DNA from: Halobium salinum
GTDB lineage: Archaea > Halobacteriota > Halobacteria > Halobacteriales > Haloferacaceae
DNA length: 64,000 nt
Assembly: GCF_026586625.1 (NCBI RefSeq)
Contig: NZ_JAODIW010000006.1
Location: forward strand, 1,153,061-1,217,060
Direction of reading: 5' to 3'
Part shown: positions 42,371 through 51,768 of the stretch, piece by piece
Position numbering within the stretch: the first letter of the stretch is position 1
Layout of the letters: each line of letters opens with the position of its first letter
Position numbers and translations under genes: made by a program
The notes under the pieces: generated by a model
Told to the model about the DNA's origin: nothing
Database searches by the model: none
What the model saw: only the letters and a program-made list of their open reading frames with translations

Positions 42371-42729
42371 CGGTACTGTGCCTCCGGGCCGGCAGCACCC
42401 TCCGACCGGCCGATTTTGTCTCCTGTAATCGTCGTGCATCCGTTCATCCTGTGACGGGCAATCGATACGAAGCCATCCCCATAACAGCTTCGTTTGCGCT
42501 AATCCAAGTGTGATTGTGTAGCGATGCCTCTTGGCTCTGATAGTGCGAACCGGGCCAAATTTCTGCTCGTTCGTGGGTACACTCCGGGGCGGTATAAGGC
42601 TATTCAGACCGGACCGAAAGTGGTCCGTCTCGACAGTTCCCCCCGGCCGAAACCACCTATCTCCGGCGGCGTACGGCGGTCTTGGGCACGCACCCAAAAC
42701 TTATAGCCGGGCGTGAGTATCCATCCGAT
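42371..42729. other. Divergent promoter gap upstream of nrdJ (359 nt)
   Basis: No gene is seen. A 7-bp dyad, ACGAAGC (42467-42473) and GCTTCGT (42487-42493), lies about 100 nt before the leader ORF. CGGACC/GGTCCG (42610-42627) forms a second short stem. CTTATAG at 42700-42706 is a TATA box 24-30 nt before the gene at 42730. I do not see a convincing cobalamin riboswitch. Confidence 0.5.
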
Positions 42730-42936
42730 ATGTCCGTACTCGGTGCCACACTTCCGGTGCTTCAGGCTGGTGTCCTGAACACCCCGCTCGGTCAGTTGCT
42801 CGCGGCGCTCGTCGCGCTCGCGCTGGTGTTGCTCGTCGGTCGACTGTTCCTCCGGATGGCCTGGCGCGTCGTCACCATCGGAATCGTGCTCGTCGCCGCC
42901 GCGCTCGCGGTGTCGATGCTCGGCATCGGATTCTGA
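42730..42936 (+). CDS. Small two-helix membrane protein, 68 aa
   Basis: The protein (MSVLGATLPVLQAGVLNTPL) has two long hydrophobic helices (about 21-43 and 45-65) and ends SMLGIGF. A TATA box is 24-30 nt upstream, so the mRNA is probably leaderless. Function unknown. Confidence 0.7.
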   Translation: MSVLGATLPVLQAGVLNTPLGQLLAALVALALVLLVGRLFLRMAWRVVTIGIVLVAAALAVSMLGIGF

Positions 42937-42973
42937 CCGGTCGGCGCCTCCCTCCGACAGAACCGACCCGCGA

Positions 42974-43671
<698 letters not shown>

Positions 43672-43675
<4 letters not shown>

Positions 43676-45456
43676 CGGCTCGCCTCCGGGGCGGTCTCGC
43701 CGTGGTCGAGGCCGGCGCCGCCAGCATCCGAACGCTCGATACGTTCGAGCGCCGCCAGCACGCCGCCCATCTTCTTCTCGGTCTCCTCGTACTCGGCGCC
43801 GGGGTCGCTGTCGGCGACGATGCCGGCGCCGGCGCGGACGGTGACCCGGTCCTCGTCGCCGGACTCGTCGACCGTCGCGGTCCGGATGACGATGGCGAGG
43901 TCGGCGTCCCCGTGCCACGAGAAGTAGCCGACGCCGCCACCGTAGACGCCGCGGGGGGTCTCCTCCAGTTCGTCGACGAGTTCCATCGCGCGCACCTTCG
44001 GCGCGCCGGTGAGGGTGCCGGCCGGGAACGACACCCGGACGGCGTCGAAGGCGTCGCGGTCGGCGGCGAGTCGACCCGTCACGGTCGACTCGATGTGCTG
44101 GACGTGGGAGTACTTCAGCACGTTCATGAACTCCTCGACGCGGACGCTGCCGGCCTCGGAGACCCGGCGCACGTCGTTTCGCGCGAGGTCGACGAGCATC
44201 GTGTGCTCGGCGCGCTCCTTCGCGTCGGCGAGCATCTCGCCGGCGAGGCGGCGGTCCTCGACGGGGCTCGACCCGCGCGGGCAGGTGCCCGCGATGGGGT
44301 TCGAGACGACGCGGTCGCCCTCGACGGAGACGAGCGTCTCGGGGCTGGCGCCGACGACCGAGCGGTCGCCGTGGCGAAGCAGGTACATGTACGGCGATGG
44401 GTTCACCGCGCGAAGGGCGGCGTACAACCCGACGGGGTCGATTTCGCCGCGTAGTTCGCGCGTGCGAGAGATGACGGCCTGGTACACGTCACCGTCGAGG
44501 ACGTGTTCTTTCGCACGGCGGACCGCGTCCTCGTAGGCCTCGCGGGAGCCGGCTGTCTCGCCGGTCTTCACGAACTCGCCCGGGTCCGGCTCCTCGGCCG
44601 CGGCGAGGGTCGTCGATACCCTGTCGACCTCGGCGAGGAGCTCGTCGTACACCGCGTCGGGGTCGTCCGCCGGTCGGACGACGGGCGTGAACACGAGCGA
44701 CGCCGAGTCGGCCTCGTCGTCGAAGACGAGCGTGCGGGTCGTGAGGACGAACTCCGCGTCCGGGAGGTCGGCGGACGGTAACTCGCTACCGTCCCCGTCC
44801 GGGAGCTCCGAGTCGGTCGCCCCCCGTTCCACTCCGACCTCGTCCAGCCAGAGGTCGTACACCGCGTCGTAGGCGAGGAAGCCGACGAGGCCGCCGTCGA
44901 GGTGGCGCCGTTCGGTGTCGGGAAAGCCGACGCGGGTCACGTCCGGGAGCGCCCCGCGGAGCCGGTCGAGCGTGTCGCCGCCGTCGTCGTCGACGCGTTC
45001 GACGCCCTCGCGGACGAGGTCCGCCGCGCGGCCCCCCAACGACTCGACGTTCGCGCCGTCGGCGCCGACGGAGACGACGGCCTCCGGGTCGTAGCCGACG
45101 AAGGAGAAGCGCGCGTGGCGGTCGGCGCCGCCGCTCGCGTCTTCTCTGGTATCGACGCCTGCCGGACTCGGTGACGGGGCGAAGGCGCCGTCCGGGTCCG
45201 AGGAGGCGACTTTCTCCGCGCTCTCGAGCAGGAACCCGTAGTCGCTCCGGTCGGCGAGGGCGGTGTAGGCGGCGAGCGGGGCCACGTCGAGGTCGAGGTC
45301 GGCCGCGAGGTGGACGACCGCGGGGCCGTCGACGCGCTCGACGCCCTCGACGAACGCCTCGCGGGTGGTGTCGAGGGGCGCCTCGGACGCTCCGGCGCCG
45401 GCTCCAGCGCTGGTGTCGGAGCCGACCGAGCCATCGGTGTCGGCCCCGTCCGTCAC
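43672..45456 (-). CDS. trpE: Anthranilate synthase component I
   Basis: This 594-aa protein converts chorismate and ammonia to anthranilate. The Trp feedback motif LLES is present (about 76-79). The chorismate-binding C-terminal half shows DVYQAVISRTRELRG, NPSPYMYLLRHGDRSVVGAS, ETLVSVEGDRVVSNPIAGT, EHTMLVDLARNDVRRV, KYSHVQHIESTVTG and SFPAGTLTGAPKVRAME. It starts at GTG 45456, overlapping the trpF stop (GTGA). An extended acidic N-terminus is typical of haloarchaea. Paired with TrpG. Confidence 0.95.
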
Positions 45457-46127
45457 AGGGCCACCTCCGAGTCGGTGTCCTCCCGGACCGCCTCGCCCGC
45501 CCGCTTCGCGCTGCGGACGAACGCGCGGACGGCGTCGTGGTCCTTCACCCCGCCCGAGGCCTCCACACCGCTCGCCACGTCGACGGCGTACGGCCCGACA
45601 GCCTCGACCGCGTCGGCGACGTTGTCGGGGTCGAGCCCGCCGGCGAGAATCAGCGGCATCGGAAGCGACGCCGCCAGTTCTCGGGTCCGCTCCCAGTCGT
45701 GGGTGCGGCCGGTCCCGCCGGCGCCATCCTCGCTCACGGAGTCGACGAGCACCGCGTCGACGGCGCCTTCGAGGTCGAGCGCGCGGTTCGGCTCGTCGCT
45801 CGGGACGACCGCGACGAGTCGCGAGCGAGTCTCGGCGCGGACGAACCGGAACTCGTCGGGGTCGAAGTCCGCGTGAAGCTGGAGGACGTCCGGCTGGACG
45901 ATTTCGGCGAGTTCGACCGCGCGCTCGGGCGAGTCGGGCATCGTGACGAGCGTCGTCGTGAGGAACGGCGGGGCGCTCGCGACCAGCGAGGCGGCCTCGC
46001 TCGGGTCGACCTCGCGGGGGGTGTCGACGGACACGTCGGCGATGACGCCGACCGCGTCGGCGCCGGCGTCGGCCACCGCCCGGAGGTCGGCCGCGCGGGT
46101 CACGCCGCAGACCTTGACACCGACCAT
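45453..46127 (-). CDS. trpF: Phosphoribosylanthranilate isomerase
   Basis: This 224-aa TIM barrel isomerises PRA to CdRP. It shows VKVCGVTRAADLRAV with the catalytic Cys, IVQPDVLQLHADF, VLVDSVSE with the catalytic Asp, LILAGGLDPDNV and AVDVASGVEASGGVKD. One nucleotide separates its ATG from the trpD stop, and it overlaps trpE by 4 nt. The operon lacks trpC, trpB and trpA, which in haloarchaea usually lie in a separate operon. Confidence 0.95.
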   Translation of the reverse strand: MVGVKVCGVTRAADLRAVADAGADAVGVIADVSVDTPREVDPSEAASLVASAPPFLTTTLVTMPDSPERAVELAEIVQPDVLQLHADFDPDEFRFVRAETRSRLVAVVPSDEPNRALDLEGAVDAVLVDSVSEDGAGGTGRTHDWERTRELAASLPMPLILAGGLDPDNVADAVEAVGPYAVDVASGVEASGGVKDHDAVRAFVRSAKRAGEAVREDTDSEVAL

Positions 46128-46128
46128 C

Positions 46129-47145
46129 TCAGTCGGCCTGCGTCGCGGGCGCGACCCCGCGCAGGTCGTCCAGTTTCTCGGCGGCGGCGCCGGAGTCGAT
46201 AGCCTCCCGGGCCCGGTCGACGCCCGCTTCGAGCGTGTCTTCGAGGCCGGCGACGTACACTGCCGCGCCGGCGTTCGCGAGGATGAGGTCGCGCTTCGGC
46301 CCGGTCACGTCGCCCGTGAGGATGCCGGTCATGTCGTCGGCGTTCTCCTGGGGCGTGCCGCCGGCGACCTCGGAGACCGGCGCGGGGTCGAGACCGAGGT
46401 CCTCGGCGGTGAGGGAGTACGTCTCGACCTGGTCGCCGTCGACCTCCGCGACGACCGTCTCGTCGTGGATGCAGATTTCGTCCATGCCGGAGCCGTGGAC
46501 GACGAGCGCGCGCTCGACGGGCATGTGCTTCAGCGCGCGGGCGACGACGGGGACGAGGTCCGGGTCGTAGACGCCGAGCACCTGCGCCTCGGCGCCGGCG
46601 GGGTTCGTCAGCGGCCCGAGCACGTTGAACAGCGTCCGCATCCCCAACTCCTTGCGCGGGCCGATGACGGCCTTCATCGCCGGGTGGAACACCGGCGCGA
46701 GCATGAAGCCGATGCCGTCGCGTTCGATGGCGTCCTCGACGTCGTCCGGTTCGGCCTCGACGTTCACGCCCGCGACTTCGAGCACGTCCGCGCTCCCCGA
46801 CGAGGAGGAGACGGAGTAGTTGCCGTGTTTGGCCACCGCGGCATCCGCGCCGGCGGCGACCATCGCGCTCGTCGTCGAGACGTTGATGGTGTCGTAGTCG
46901 TCGCCGCCGGTGCCACAGGTGTCGACCAGCGGGCGCCGGTCGGGGTCGATGGTGCGGGCCGCGTCGCGCATCCCCTGTGCGAAGCCGGCGATTTCGGCCT
47001 CCGTCTCGCCCTTCGCGCGGAGCGCCGCCAACAGCGCACCCATCTGTGCCTCCGTCGCCTCCTCGAAGACGAGGCGCGCCGCGTCGCGTGCCTCGTCCAC
47101 GGTCAGGTCCTCCCCGTCGGTCACCCGTCTGATGTAGTCCTGCAT
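46129..47145 (-). CDS. trpD: Anthranilate phosphoribosyltransferase
   Basis: This 338-aa enzyme joins anthranilate to PRPP. It contains the motif DTCGTGGDDYDTINVSTTSA and KHGNYSVSSSSGSADVLE, with FMLAPVFHPAMK and FNVLGPLTNPA later on. It is the first gene of trpDFEG. The ATG at 47145 lies about 11 nt downstream of the operator-like dyads, so transcripts have a very short or no leader. Confidence 0.95.
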   Translation of the reverse strand: MQDYIRRVTDGEDLTVDEARDAARLVFEEATEAQMGALLAALRAKGETEAEIAGFAQGMRDAARTIDPDRRPLVDTCGTGGDDYDTINVSTTSAMVAAGADAAVAKHGNYSVSSSSGSADVLEVAGVNVEAEPDDVEDAIERDGIGFMLAPVFHPAMKAVIGPRKELGMRTLFNVLGPLTNPAGAEAQVLGVYDPDLVPVVARALKHMPVERALVVHGSGMDEICIHDETVVAEVDGDQVETYSLTAEDLGLDPAPVSEVAGGTPQENADDMTGILTGDVTGPKRDLILANAGAAVYVAGLEDTLEAGVDRAREAIDSGAAAEKLDDLRGVAPATQAD

Positions 47146-47155
47146 TGTGGAACAC

Positions 47156-47197
47156 CGATGTACGTCTTCGTATTACGATGTACAAATACGTACATCG
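47156..47197 (-). promoter_or_regulatory. trp operon operator: three CGATGTAC-type sites
   Basis: CGATGTACG (47156-47164), CGATGTAC (47176-47183) and the inverted CGTACATCG (47189-47197) lie 11-52 nt before trpD. The first two are 20 bp apart and the last two form a dyad with a 5-nt spacer. The core TGTACA resembles the TRP box bound by the archaeal repressor TrpY. A TrpY-like repressor is therefore plausible. Confidence 0.6.
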
Positions 47198-47301
47198 ACT
47201 TAAGCGTGTTGGAGAGTGTGATAGTCAGTGTCGCAGTGGCGTGTCTGGGGGCCTCGGGGGCGTGTGGTTCGGGAGCAAACCGACACGCGGCACCGGATTC
47301 C

Positions 47302-47321
47302 GGAACCCTTAATTAGGTTCC
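47302..47321 (+). promoter_or_regulatory. Palindromic AT core in the tRNA-Val promoter
   Basis: GGAACC (47302-47307) and GGTTCC (47316-47321) flank an AT-rich core with TTAATTA, 39-58 nt before the tRNA. The core is a likely TATA element. Confidence 0.4.
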
Positions 47322-47359
47322 TGGGAAACGAAGGAGTGCAGCAGCAAGCGAAACCAGGC

Positions 47360-47434
47360 GGGTTGGTGGTCTAGTCTGGTTATGACACCTCCTTGACATG
47401 GAGGAGGCCGGCAGTTCAAATCTGCCCCAACCCA
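47360..47434 (+). tRNA. tRNA-Val (GAC)
   Basis: This 75-nt cloverleaf has the acceptor pair GGGTTGG/CCAACCC and discriminator A. The anticodon stem CCTCC/GGAGG holds the loop TTGACAT, anticodon GAC, and the T loop is GTTCAAATC. No intron and no encoded CCA. It reads valine GUC codons, the main valine codon in this GC-rich genome. Confidence 0.97.
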
Positions 47435-47465
47435 CTTTCCGATTCTTCGCAACGACGAGCGATGG

Positions 47466-47490
47466 GAGGCGTGAACGAAGTGAACGCCTC
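47466..47490 (+). terminator. Stem-loop downstream of tRNA-Val
   Basis: GAGGCGT (47466-47472) and ACGCCTC (47484-47490) form a 7-bp stem with an 11-nt loop, 31 nt past the tRNA. It may serve as terminator between the tRNA and the convergent beta-helix gene. Confidence 0.4.
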
Positions 47491-47573
47491 GGAATAGCGA
47501 ACGGCGAAGTCGTGAGTCAGCGAGCGGTCCGTGATGCGGGACGGCTGTATAGGGTTCGAACGAGGTCCGGCAG

Positions 47574-49418
47574 TCAGAACTCCTCGGCGGCGAACTTCGC
47601 CCCGTCGACCCAGATGTCGACTCCGGGATCACCGGACAGCACCTCGAAGTCGGTGACGAACCCGGAGAACCGGTACGTGTCCGACGACCACTTCACCGAC
47701 CCTTCGGCGACGGGACCGCGTACCACGTCGTCCCCGGACTCCAGGTTGTCCCCCGCCTCGAGGTCGCCGGACACCTCGAAGCGATATCGGGTCCGGGTAC
47801 CGGAGCCGACCACCGCGATGTCCGACACTACGACCGGGTCGGACGCCGTTCCGTCCCCGTCGAGGCTGGACCCGTCGCTGTCACCGCTCCGCGTCGTCAC
47901 GTCCGGGAACGCCCACGGAGCGTACTTCGAGCCGTTCGCCCAGACGTCTACGTCCGGGTCGCCGCTCAAGACCTCGAACCCGGTGATTTCACCGGTGTAG
48001 TGGTAGTTGTCACTCAGCCAGCGAACGTTCCCCTCTGCGACCGACGTCCCGGTCCAGTCCTCTCCACGCTCGGTGTCGGACGTCCCGGAAATCTCGCCGG
48101 ACACTCGGACCACGTACGTCGACCCGTTCCCCGTCCCGACGACGGCCATCTCACGCCGCTCCAGAATCCGGTCCCCGTTCACCCCGACGCGCACCGGGTA
48201 GAGCGAGCCGTACCGGTTCCCCGCCACCGAAATCCCGAGGTCCGACGGGTCGTGCTCGCGTCCGTCGGGGGTCGTCGCCCGAATCGCGGCGACGCTGTTG
48301 TCGCGAGCGGTCCGCATCGAGTCGGGGTACGCGAGGACGTTGTCCCGAATCGAGGCGTAGCTCCGCGGCTCCCCCCGGATGCGCACCGCACTCCGGTAGT
48401 ACTCGCCGCCGTGGACGTCCACCCCGGCGAGCACGGTGTTCTCGTGGACCGTGATGCGCTGACCGGCGCCGGCGTCGCTCGCGTCGCCCGTGACCTCCGA
48501 GTAGTCGTGCATATCGATGTGGTGAGAGGTCGTCCGACTCCCGATCAGGTTGCGACGGAGGTGGTACGAACACCGGGGTGCGCCACTCGAGGCGACCGCG
48601 TGGCGGTTGTGGTCGAAGTAGTTCTGCCAGACGAACGGTTCGCCGCGGTACACCACTACGCCGTAGCCGCGTCGGTAGCAGGCGTTGTCGACGATGTCGT
48701 TGTTGTGGACGAACGTGCCGAGCGGGTAATCATTGACGGTACCGTGTCGTCCGATTTCGATGCCGGCCTGCGTCCAGCCCCGTACGACGCAGTTGTCGAC
48801 GGCGACGTCGTGTCCCTCGATGGAGACACCGGTCGCCCAGTCCAGCGACCGTTGCTGCGACCGAGGCACGTACTCCGGCCAGTCCGCCTCGATACGCATG
48901 CCGGTGAGTCGCACACCGTCCCCGGTCACCCGGATGAGGGGGTCCGTCTCGTTCGCCGTAAAGAGGCGCGCGCCGTGGCCCGTAATACCGCGTCCGGACG
49001 CGACGGTGACGTTATCGGTCGAAATCGTGAGAGGTGCGCGACGACGGAACGCGGTGAAGTCGAACCGGTTCTCCGGCAGCCAGATCACGTCGCCGGGGCG
49101 CGCCCCCTCCACGGCCTCGACGAGTTCGTCGGGCGTCTCCGCGACGTGCGTCGCGTCCCCCGGCCGAACCGTCGGACCCGCCTCGAAGTACCGGATGTGA
49201 GGGGACTGTGCGCCGGTGCCGGCCACCTTCCCGACCCACGGACCGCCGCCGAGCGGGCGACCCTGCGTGAGTAGTTCCGGGGGTTCGTACTCGTACTGCG
49301 ACGGAGCGGCGCGGACGGGCTCCTCCGCGGCGACGGTACCGACAGCGGCGTTCCGTCCGACCGCGGCGACGCCGGCGGAGACCATCACAGAGGAGAGAAA
49401 CTTTCTTCTACTGAACAT
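47574..49418 (-). CDS. Tat-secreted right-handed beta-helix protein with two C-terminal modules
   Basis: This 614-aa protein begins with a Tat signal (MFSRRKFLSSVMVSAGVAAV). Residues ~75-390 form a right-handed parallel beta-helix with rungs such as ITGHGARLFTANET, NCVVRGWTQAGIEI, VHNNDIVDNACYRRGYGVVV and ISVAGNRYGSL, as in polysaccharide lyases and pectinase-like proteins. Two repeats of about 75 residues follow, each with VVGxGxxxxYxxxVSG, an EGxVxWxSDxYxxxG core and FEVLSGDPxVDxWxxG. A secreted or surface polysaccharide-binding role is likely; no catalytic residues were identified. Confidence 0.85.
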   Translation of the reverse strand: MFSRRKFLSSVMVSAGVAAVGRNAAVGTVAAEEPVRAAPSQYEYEPPELLTQGRPLGGGPWVGKVAGTGAQSPHIRYFEAGPTVRPGDATHVAETPDELVEAVEGARPGDVIWLPENRFDFTAFRRRAPLTISTDNVTVASGRGITGHGARLFTANETDPLIRVTGDGVRLTGMRIEADWPEYVPRSQQRSLDWATGVSIEGHDVAVDNCVVRGWTQAGIEIGRHGTVNDYPLGTFVHNNDIVDNACYRRGYGVVVYRGEPFVWQNYFDHNRHAVASSGAPRCSYHLRRNLIGSRTTSHHIDMHDYSEVTGDASDAGAGQRITVHENTVLAGVDVHGGEYYRSAVRIRGEPRSYASIRDNVLAYPDSMRTARDNSVAAIRATTPDGREHDPSDLGISVAGNRYGSLYPVRVGVNGDRILERREMAVVGTGNGSTYVVRVSGEISGTSDTERGEDWTGTSVAEGNVRWLSDNYHYTGEITGFEVLSGDPDVDVWANGSKYAPWAFPDVTTRSGDSDGSSLDGDGTASDPVVVSDIAVVGSGTRTRYRFEVSGDLEAGDNLESGDDVVRGPVAEGSVKWSSDTYRFSGFVTDFEVLSGDPGVDIWVDGAKFAAEEF

Positions 49419-49439
49419 TATACTGGAGCAGAAATTACC

Positions 49440-49462
49440 TATAGAATGTAAGAGTTTCTATA
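49440..49462 (-). promoter_or_regulatory. AT-rich promoter dyad of the beta-helix gene
   Basis: TATAGAA (49440-49446) and TTCTATA (49456-49462) form a 7-bp dyad, 22-45 nt before the ATG at 49418. An A/T run follows (minus strand TTTTTTTATAG), which includes the likely TATA element, so the dyad overlaps the core promoter. Confidence 0.5.
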
Positions 49463-49551
49463 AAAAAAGAGACATGCGCTGCGAGAGAGAGCTACCGGGA
49501 GCGGCGAGAGCAGCCTCGAAACGGCGTGAGCGGAGCCGCGACCGACGGCGG

Positions 49552-49959
49552 TCAGAACGGCGCGTTCACGCTCGAGTCGTCGGTCGAAGACGTGTCGCTT
49601 TCGAGTACGTCCGGGTCGGCGTTCAGCGTCTCGGCGAGCTGTCCGCGCTCGTCGAGTTCGGCGAGGATGTCACTCCCACCGACGAACTCGCCGTCGACGA
49701 ACGTCTGTGGGGTCGTCTCCCAGTCGCTGTGTGCGGCGAGCGCCTCCCGGAACGCGTCGATGTTTTGGAGGACGTCGACCGTCGCGACGTCGTCACGGTA
49801 CTGCCGAATCAAACCGAGCGCCCGTTTCGAGTAGCCACACTGTGGCATGTGCGCAGTCCCCTTCATGAACAGCACGACCTCGTTGTCGGCGATGGCTCCG
49901 TCGACACGACTCCGTACCTCTTCTGCGTCTAGCTGCGGCGCGTTCGGGTCGAATGTCAC
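49552..49959 (-). CDS. Monothiol glutaredoxin
   Basis: This 135-aa protein is a Grx4/GrxD-type monothiol glutaredoxin with the active site MPQCGYSKRALGLI (CGYS in place of the usual CGFS), then TTPQTFVDGEFVGGSDIL. FMKGTAHMPQCGYS matches the family start. Such proteins carry or transfer [2Fe-2S] clusters. The C-terminal ~25 residues are a disordered acidic tail. ATG at 49959. Confidence 0.93.
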   Translation of the reverse strand: MTFDPNAPQLDAEEVRSRVDGAIADNEVVLFMKGTAHMPQCGYSKRALGLIRQYRDDVATVDVLQNIDAFREALAAHSDWETTPQTFVDGEFVGGSDILAELDERGQLAETLNADPDVLESDTSSTDDSSVNAPF

Positions 49960-50120
49960 GGGTGGGCTTGTCCCGCGGCGCCCTAAGCCCTTGTGTCGGT
50001 CCGCGATGCCTCACGGTCCTCTAACAGCCATCTCCGAACCCGACGGCTCCGGGCTCTCTAACTCCGGCGAACCAGTACGGGGACCGTCAACGACTAACAC
50101 GATGAACCCTTGTACGCTAT

Positions 50121-50411
50121 ATGGAAGTCTGGCAGAAGGTCCTCATGGCGGCGGGCATCTGCGTGGCGCCGTCGCTACTGTTCCTCGGGCTCTGGCGGGG
50201 GCTGATGCGGTTGCGCGACGACGACCTGATAGACCGAACCAGCGACGACTGGAACGAACCGTACGTCGGACCGACCATCGTCCCCCGGAGCGTGGTTCCC
50301 GGAAGCGACCAGAAGGTGCCGGCGCGGGTCGACTTCGTCGTGTGTGACCAGTGTGGCGCGCCCAACGCCGAGGGGTCCCGGTACTGTCACGAGTGTCTGT
50401 CGCGAGTATGA
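50121..50411 (+). CDS. Membrane-anchored zinc-ribbon protein
   Basis: This 96-aa protein has one N-terminal helix (VLMAAGICVAPSLLFLGLW), a hydrophilic middle and a C-terminal zinc ribbon (CDQCGAPNAEGSRYCHECLS). It shares this plan with 18369-18641 and appears to belong to the same DUF7577-like group. Function unknown. Confidence 0.8.
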   Translation: MEVWQKVLMAAGICVAPSLLFLGLWRGLMRLRDDDLIDRTSDDWNEPYVGPTIVPRSVVPGSDQKVPARVDFVVCDQCGAPNAEGSRYCHECLSRV

Positions 50412-50429
50412 TGGTGTAAAGAGAACGGT

Positions 50430-50453
50430 GCTGGTGGAATCGACAACACCAGC
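50430..50453 (+). terminator. 7-bp stem-loop after the zinc-ribbon gene
   Basis: GCTGGTG (50430-50436) and CACCAGC (50447-50453) form a stem 19 nt past the stop codon. It is likely the 3' end signal of the zinc-ribbon gene. Confidence 0.45.
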
Positions 50454-50545
50454 TCTGGGTCGGTAGCTCCCGCAAGCCCCCGACCTCTGGACTCGCGCAC
50501 CTCGCTGCGCGCCTCGGTCGTTCGCTTCGCTCACTCCCTGTCGTT

Positions 50546-50786
50546 CGAGAGGCGCTACGCGCCTCTCGTGATGTCGCCGGAGCCAACGGCTCCGGCTGCT
50601 AACCGGAACGCGAGGCGTTCCGGTGATGTCGTCGGAAGCCGTTGGCTTCCGACTGCTTGCCGGACGCAGTCCGGCAATGACGGGAGAGCTTCGCTCTCCC
50701 GAACCACGGTGCTTGCGTCGGTGTGCTTCGTCCAGAGCTGAGCGAGAGCGAAGCTCTCGCGAGCAGCCGGAGCCTCCGCTTCCGGC
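50546..50786. repeat. Tandem array of eight short stem-loops, mostly with trinucleotide loops
   Basis: Eight hairpins follow one another: 50546-50568 (10 bp, loop TAC), 50576-50596 (9, AAC), 50603-50623 (9, GAG), 50631-50653 (10, GTT), 50657-50677 (9, GCA), 50681-50701 (9, TTC), 50742-50760 (8, GAA) and 50766-50786 (about 8 with a bulge). The stems differ in sequence. Spacers of 3-7 nt recur as TGATGTC or TGCTTG-like words, apart from one 40-nt gap (50702-50741). The array fills the 487-nt gap between convergent zinc-ribbon and sucD genes, and no ORF is credible there. Confidence 0.9.
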
Positions 50787-50898
50787 GACCCGGCCCCTTC
50801 CGAACCCCCACCCGACGGTGGTAGGCCAGAAGTCGCCGCACCCCCTACGCTCGGTGAGTCACAAAAGAAAAGCCGCATCCTCGAACCGCGACGGGACC

Positions 50899-51768
50899 CT
50901 ACAGGAAGTCCTCGATGTGGTCGGCGACCTCCTCGGGGGTGTCGCCGACGGGGACGCCCGCGTCGTTGAGGGCGTCGATTTTCGACTGCGCCGTGCCGGT
51001 GCCGGAGCCGGAGACGATGGCGCCGGCGTGGCCCATGCGCTTGCCCGGGGGCGCCGTGCGGCCGGCGATGAAGCCGGCGACGGGCGTGTCCATGTGTTCG
51101 GCGATGTAGGCGGCCGCCTCCTCCTCGTCCTCGCCGCCGATTTCGCCGCACATCACGACCGCGTCGGTGTCCTCGTCCTCCTCGAACAGTTCGAGGGCGT
51201 CGACGAAGTCCGTTCCGATGATGGGGTCGCCGCCGATGCCGATGGCTGTCGTCTGGCCGATGCCGCGGTCGGTGAGGTTCGAGACGACCTGGTAGGTCAG
51301 CGTGCCCGAACGCGAGACCAGCCCGACGTTGCCGGACTCGAAGATGTTGCCCGGGAGGATGCCGAGTTTGGCCTCGCCGGGGGTGATGATGCCGGGGCAG
51401 TTCGGGCCGATGAGGCGGGTGTCGACCTCCGAGAGGCGCTTGTACACCTTCGCCATGTCCTGGGTCGGGATACCCTCGGTGATAGCGACGACGAGGTCGA
51501 GGTCGGTGTCGAGCGCCTCGAACAGCGCGTCGCCGGCGAACGCTGGCGGCACGAACACGACCGAGGCGTCGGCGTCCTCCGCCTCGACGGCCTGGTGGAC
51601 CGTGTCGTAGACGGGGACGCCGTGGACCTCCTGGCCGCCCTTTCCGGGGACCGCGCCGGCCACGACGTTCGTCCCGTACTCTATCATCTGTCCCGCGTGG
51701 AACTTCCCTTCCCCGCCGGTGATGCCCTGCACCACGACGCGGGTGTCGTCGTCGACGAGAATGCTCAT
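50899..51768 (-). CDS. sucD: Succinyl-CoA synthetase alpha subunit
   Basis: This 289-aa protein has the CoA-binding start [42 protein letters not shown] and the phosphorylated-His region [19 protein letters not shown]. It converts succinyl-CoA to succinate in the TCA cycle with ATP or GTP formation. ATG 51768 overlaps the sucC stop. It ends about 110 nt from the hairpin array. Confidence 0.97.
   Translation of the reverse strand: MSILVDDDTRVVVQGITGGEGKFHAGQMIEYGTNVVAGAVPGKGGQEVHGVPVYDTVHQAVEAEDADASVVFVPPAFAGDALFEALDTDLDLVVAITEGIPTQDMAKVYKRLSEVDTRLIGPNCPGIITPGEAKLGILPGNIFESGNVGLVSRSGTLTYQVVSNLTDRGIGQTTAIGIGGDPIIGTDFVDALELFEEDEDTDAVVMCGEIGGEDEEEAAAYIAEHMDTPVAGFIAGRTAPPGKRMGHAGAIVSGSGTGTAQSKIDALNDAGVPVGDTPEEVADHIEDFL

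Noticed and set aside
38913-42428. 1171-aa open frame on the plus strand opposite nrdJ
   Set aside because: It is the antisense shadow of the ribonucleotide reductase gene, favoured by GC-rich third positions. The minus-strand protein has all class II reductase motifs.
42302-42697. 131-aa frame upstream of nrdJ
   Set aside because: Only its last 22 codons are credible. The rest lacks haloarchaeal codon bias and overlaps promoter elements.
42371-42729. Cobalamin riboswitch in front of nrdJ
   Set aside because: I see short stems but not the conserved B12-box sequence. Haloarchaea generally lack this riboswitch class.
50546-50786. CRISPR array
   Set aside because: Stems are different in each unit, there are no 28-37-bp repeats with unique spacers, and no cas genes lie in the window.
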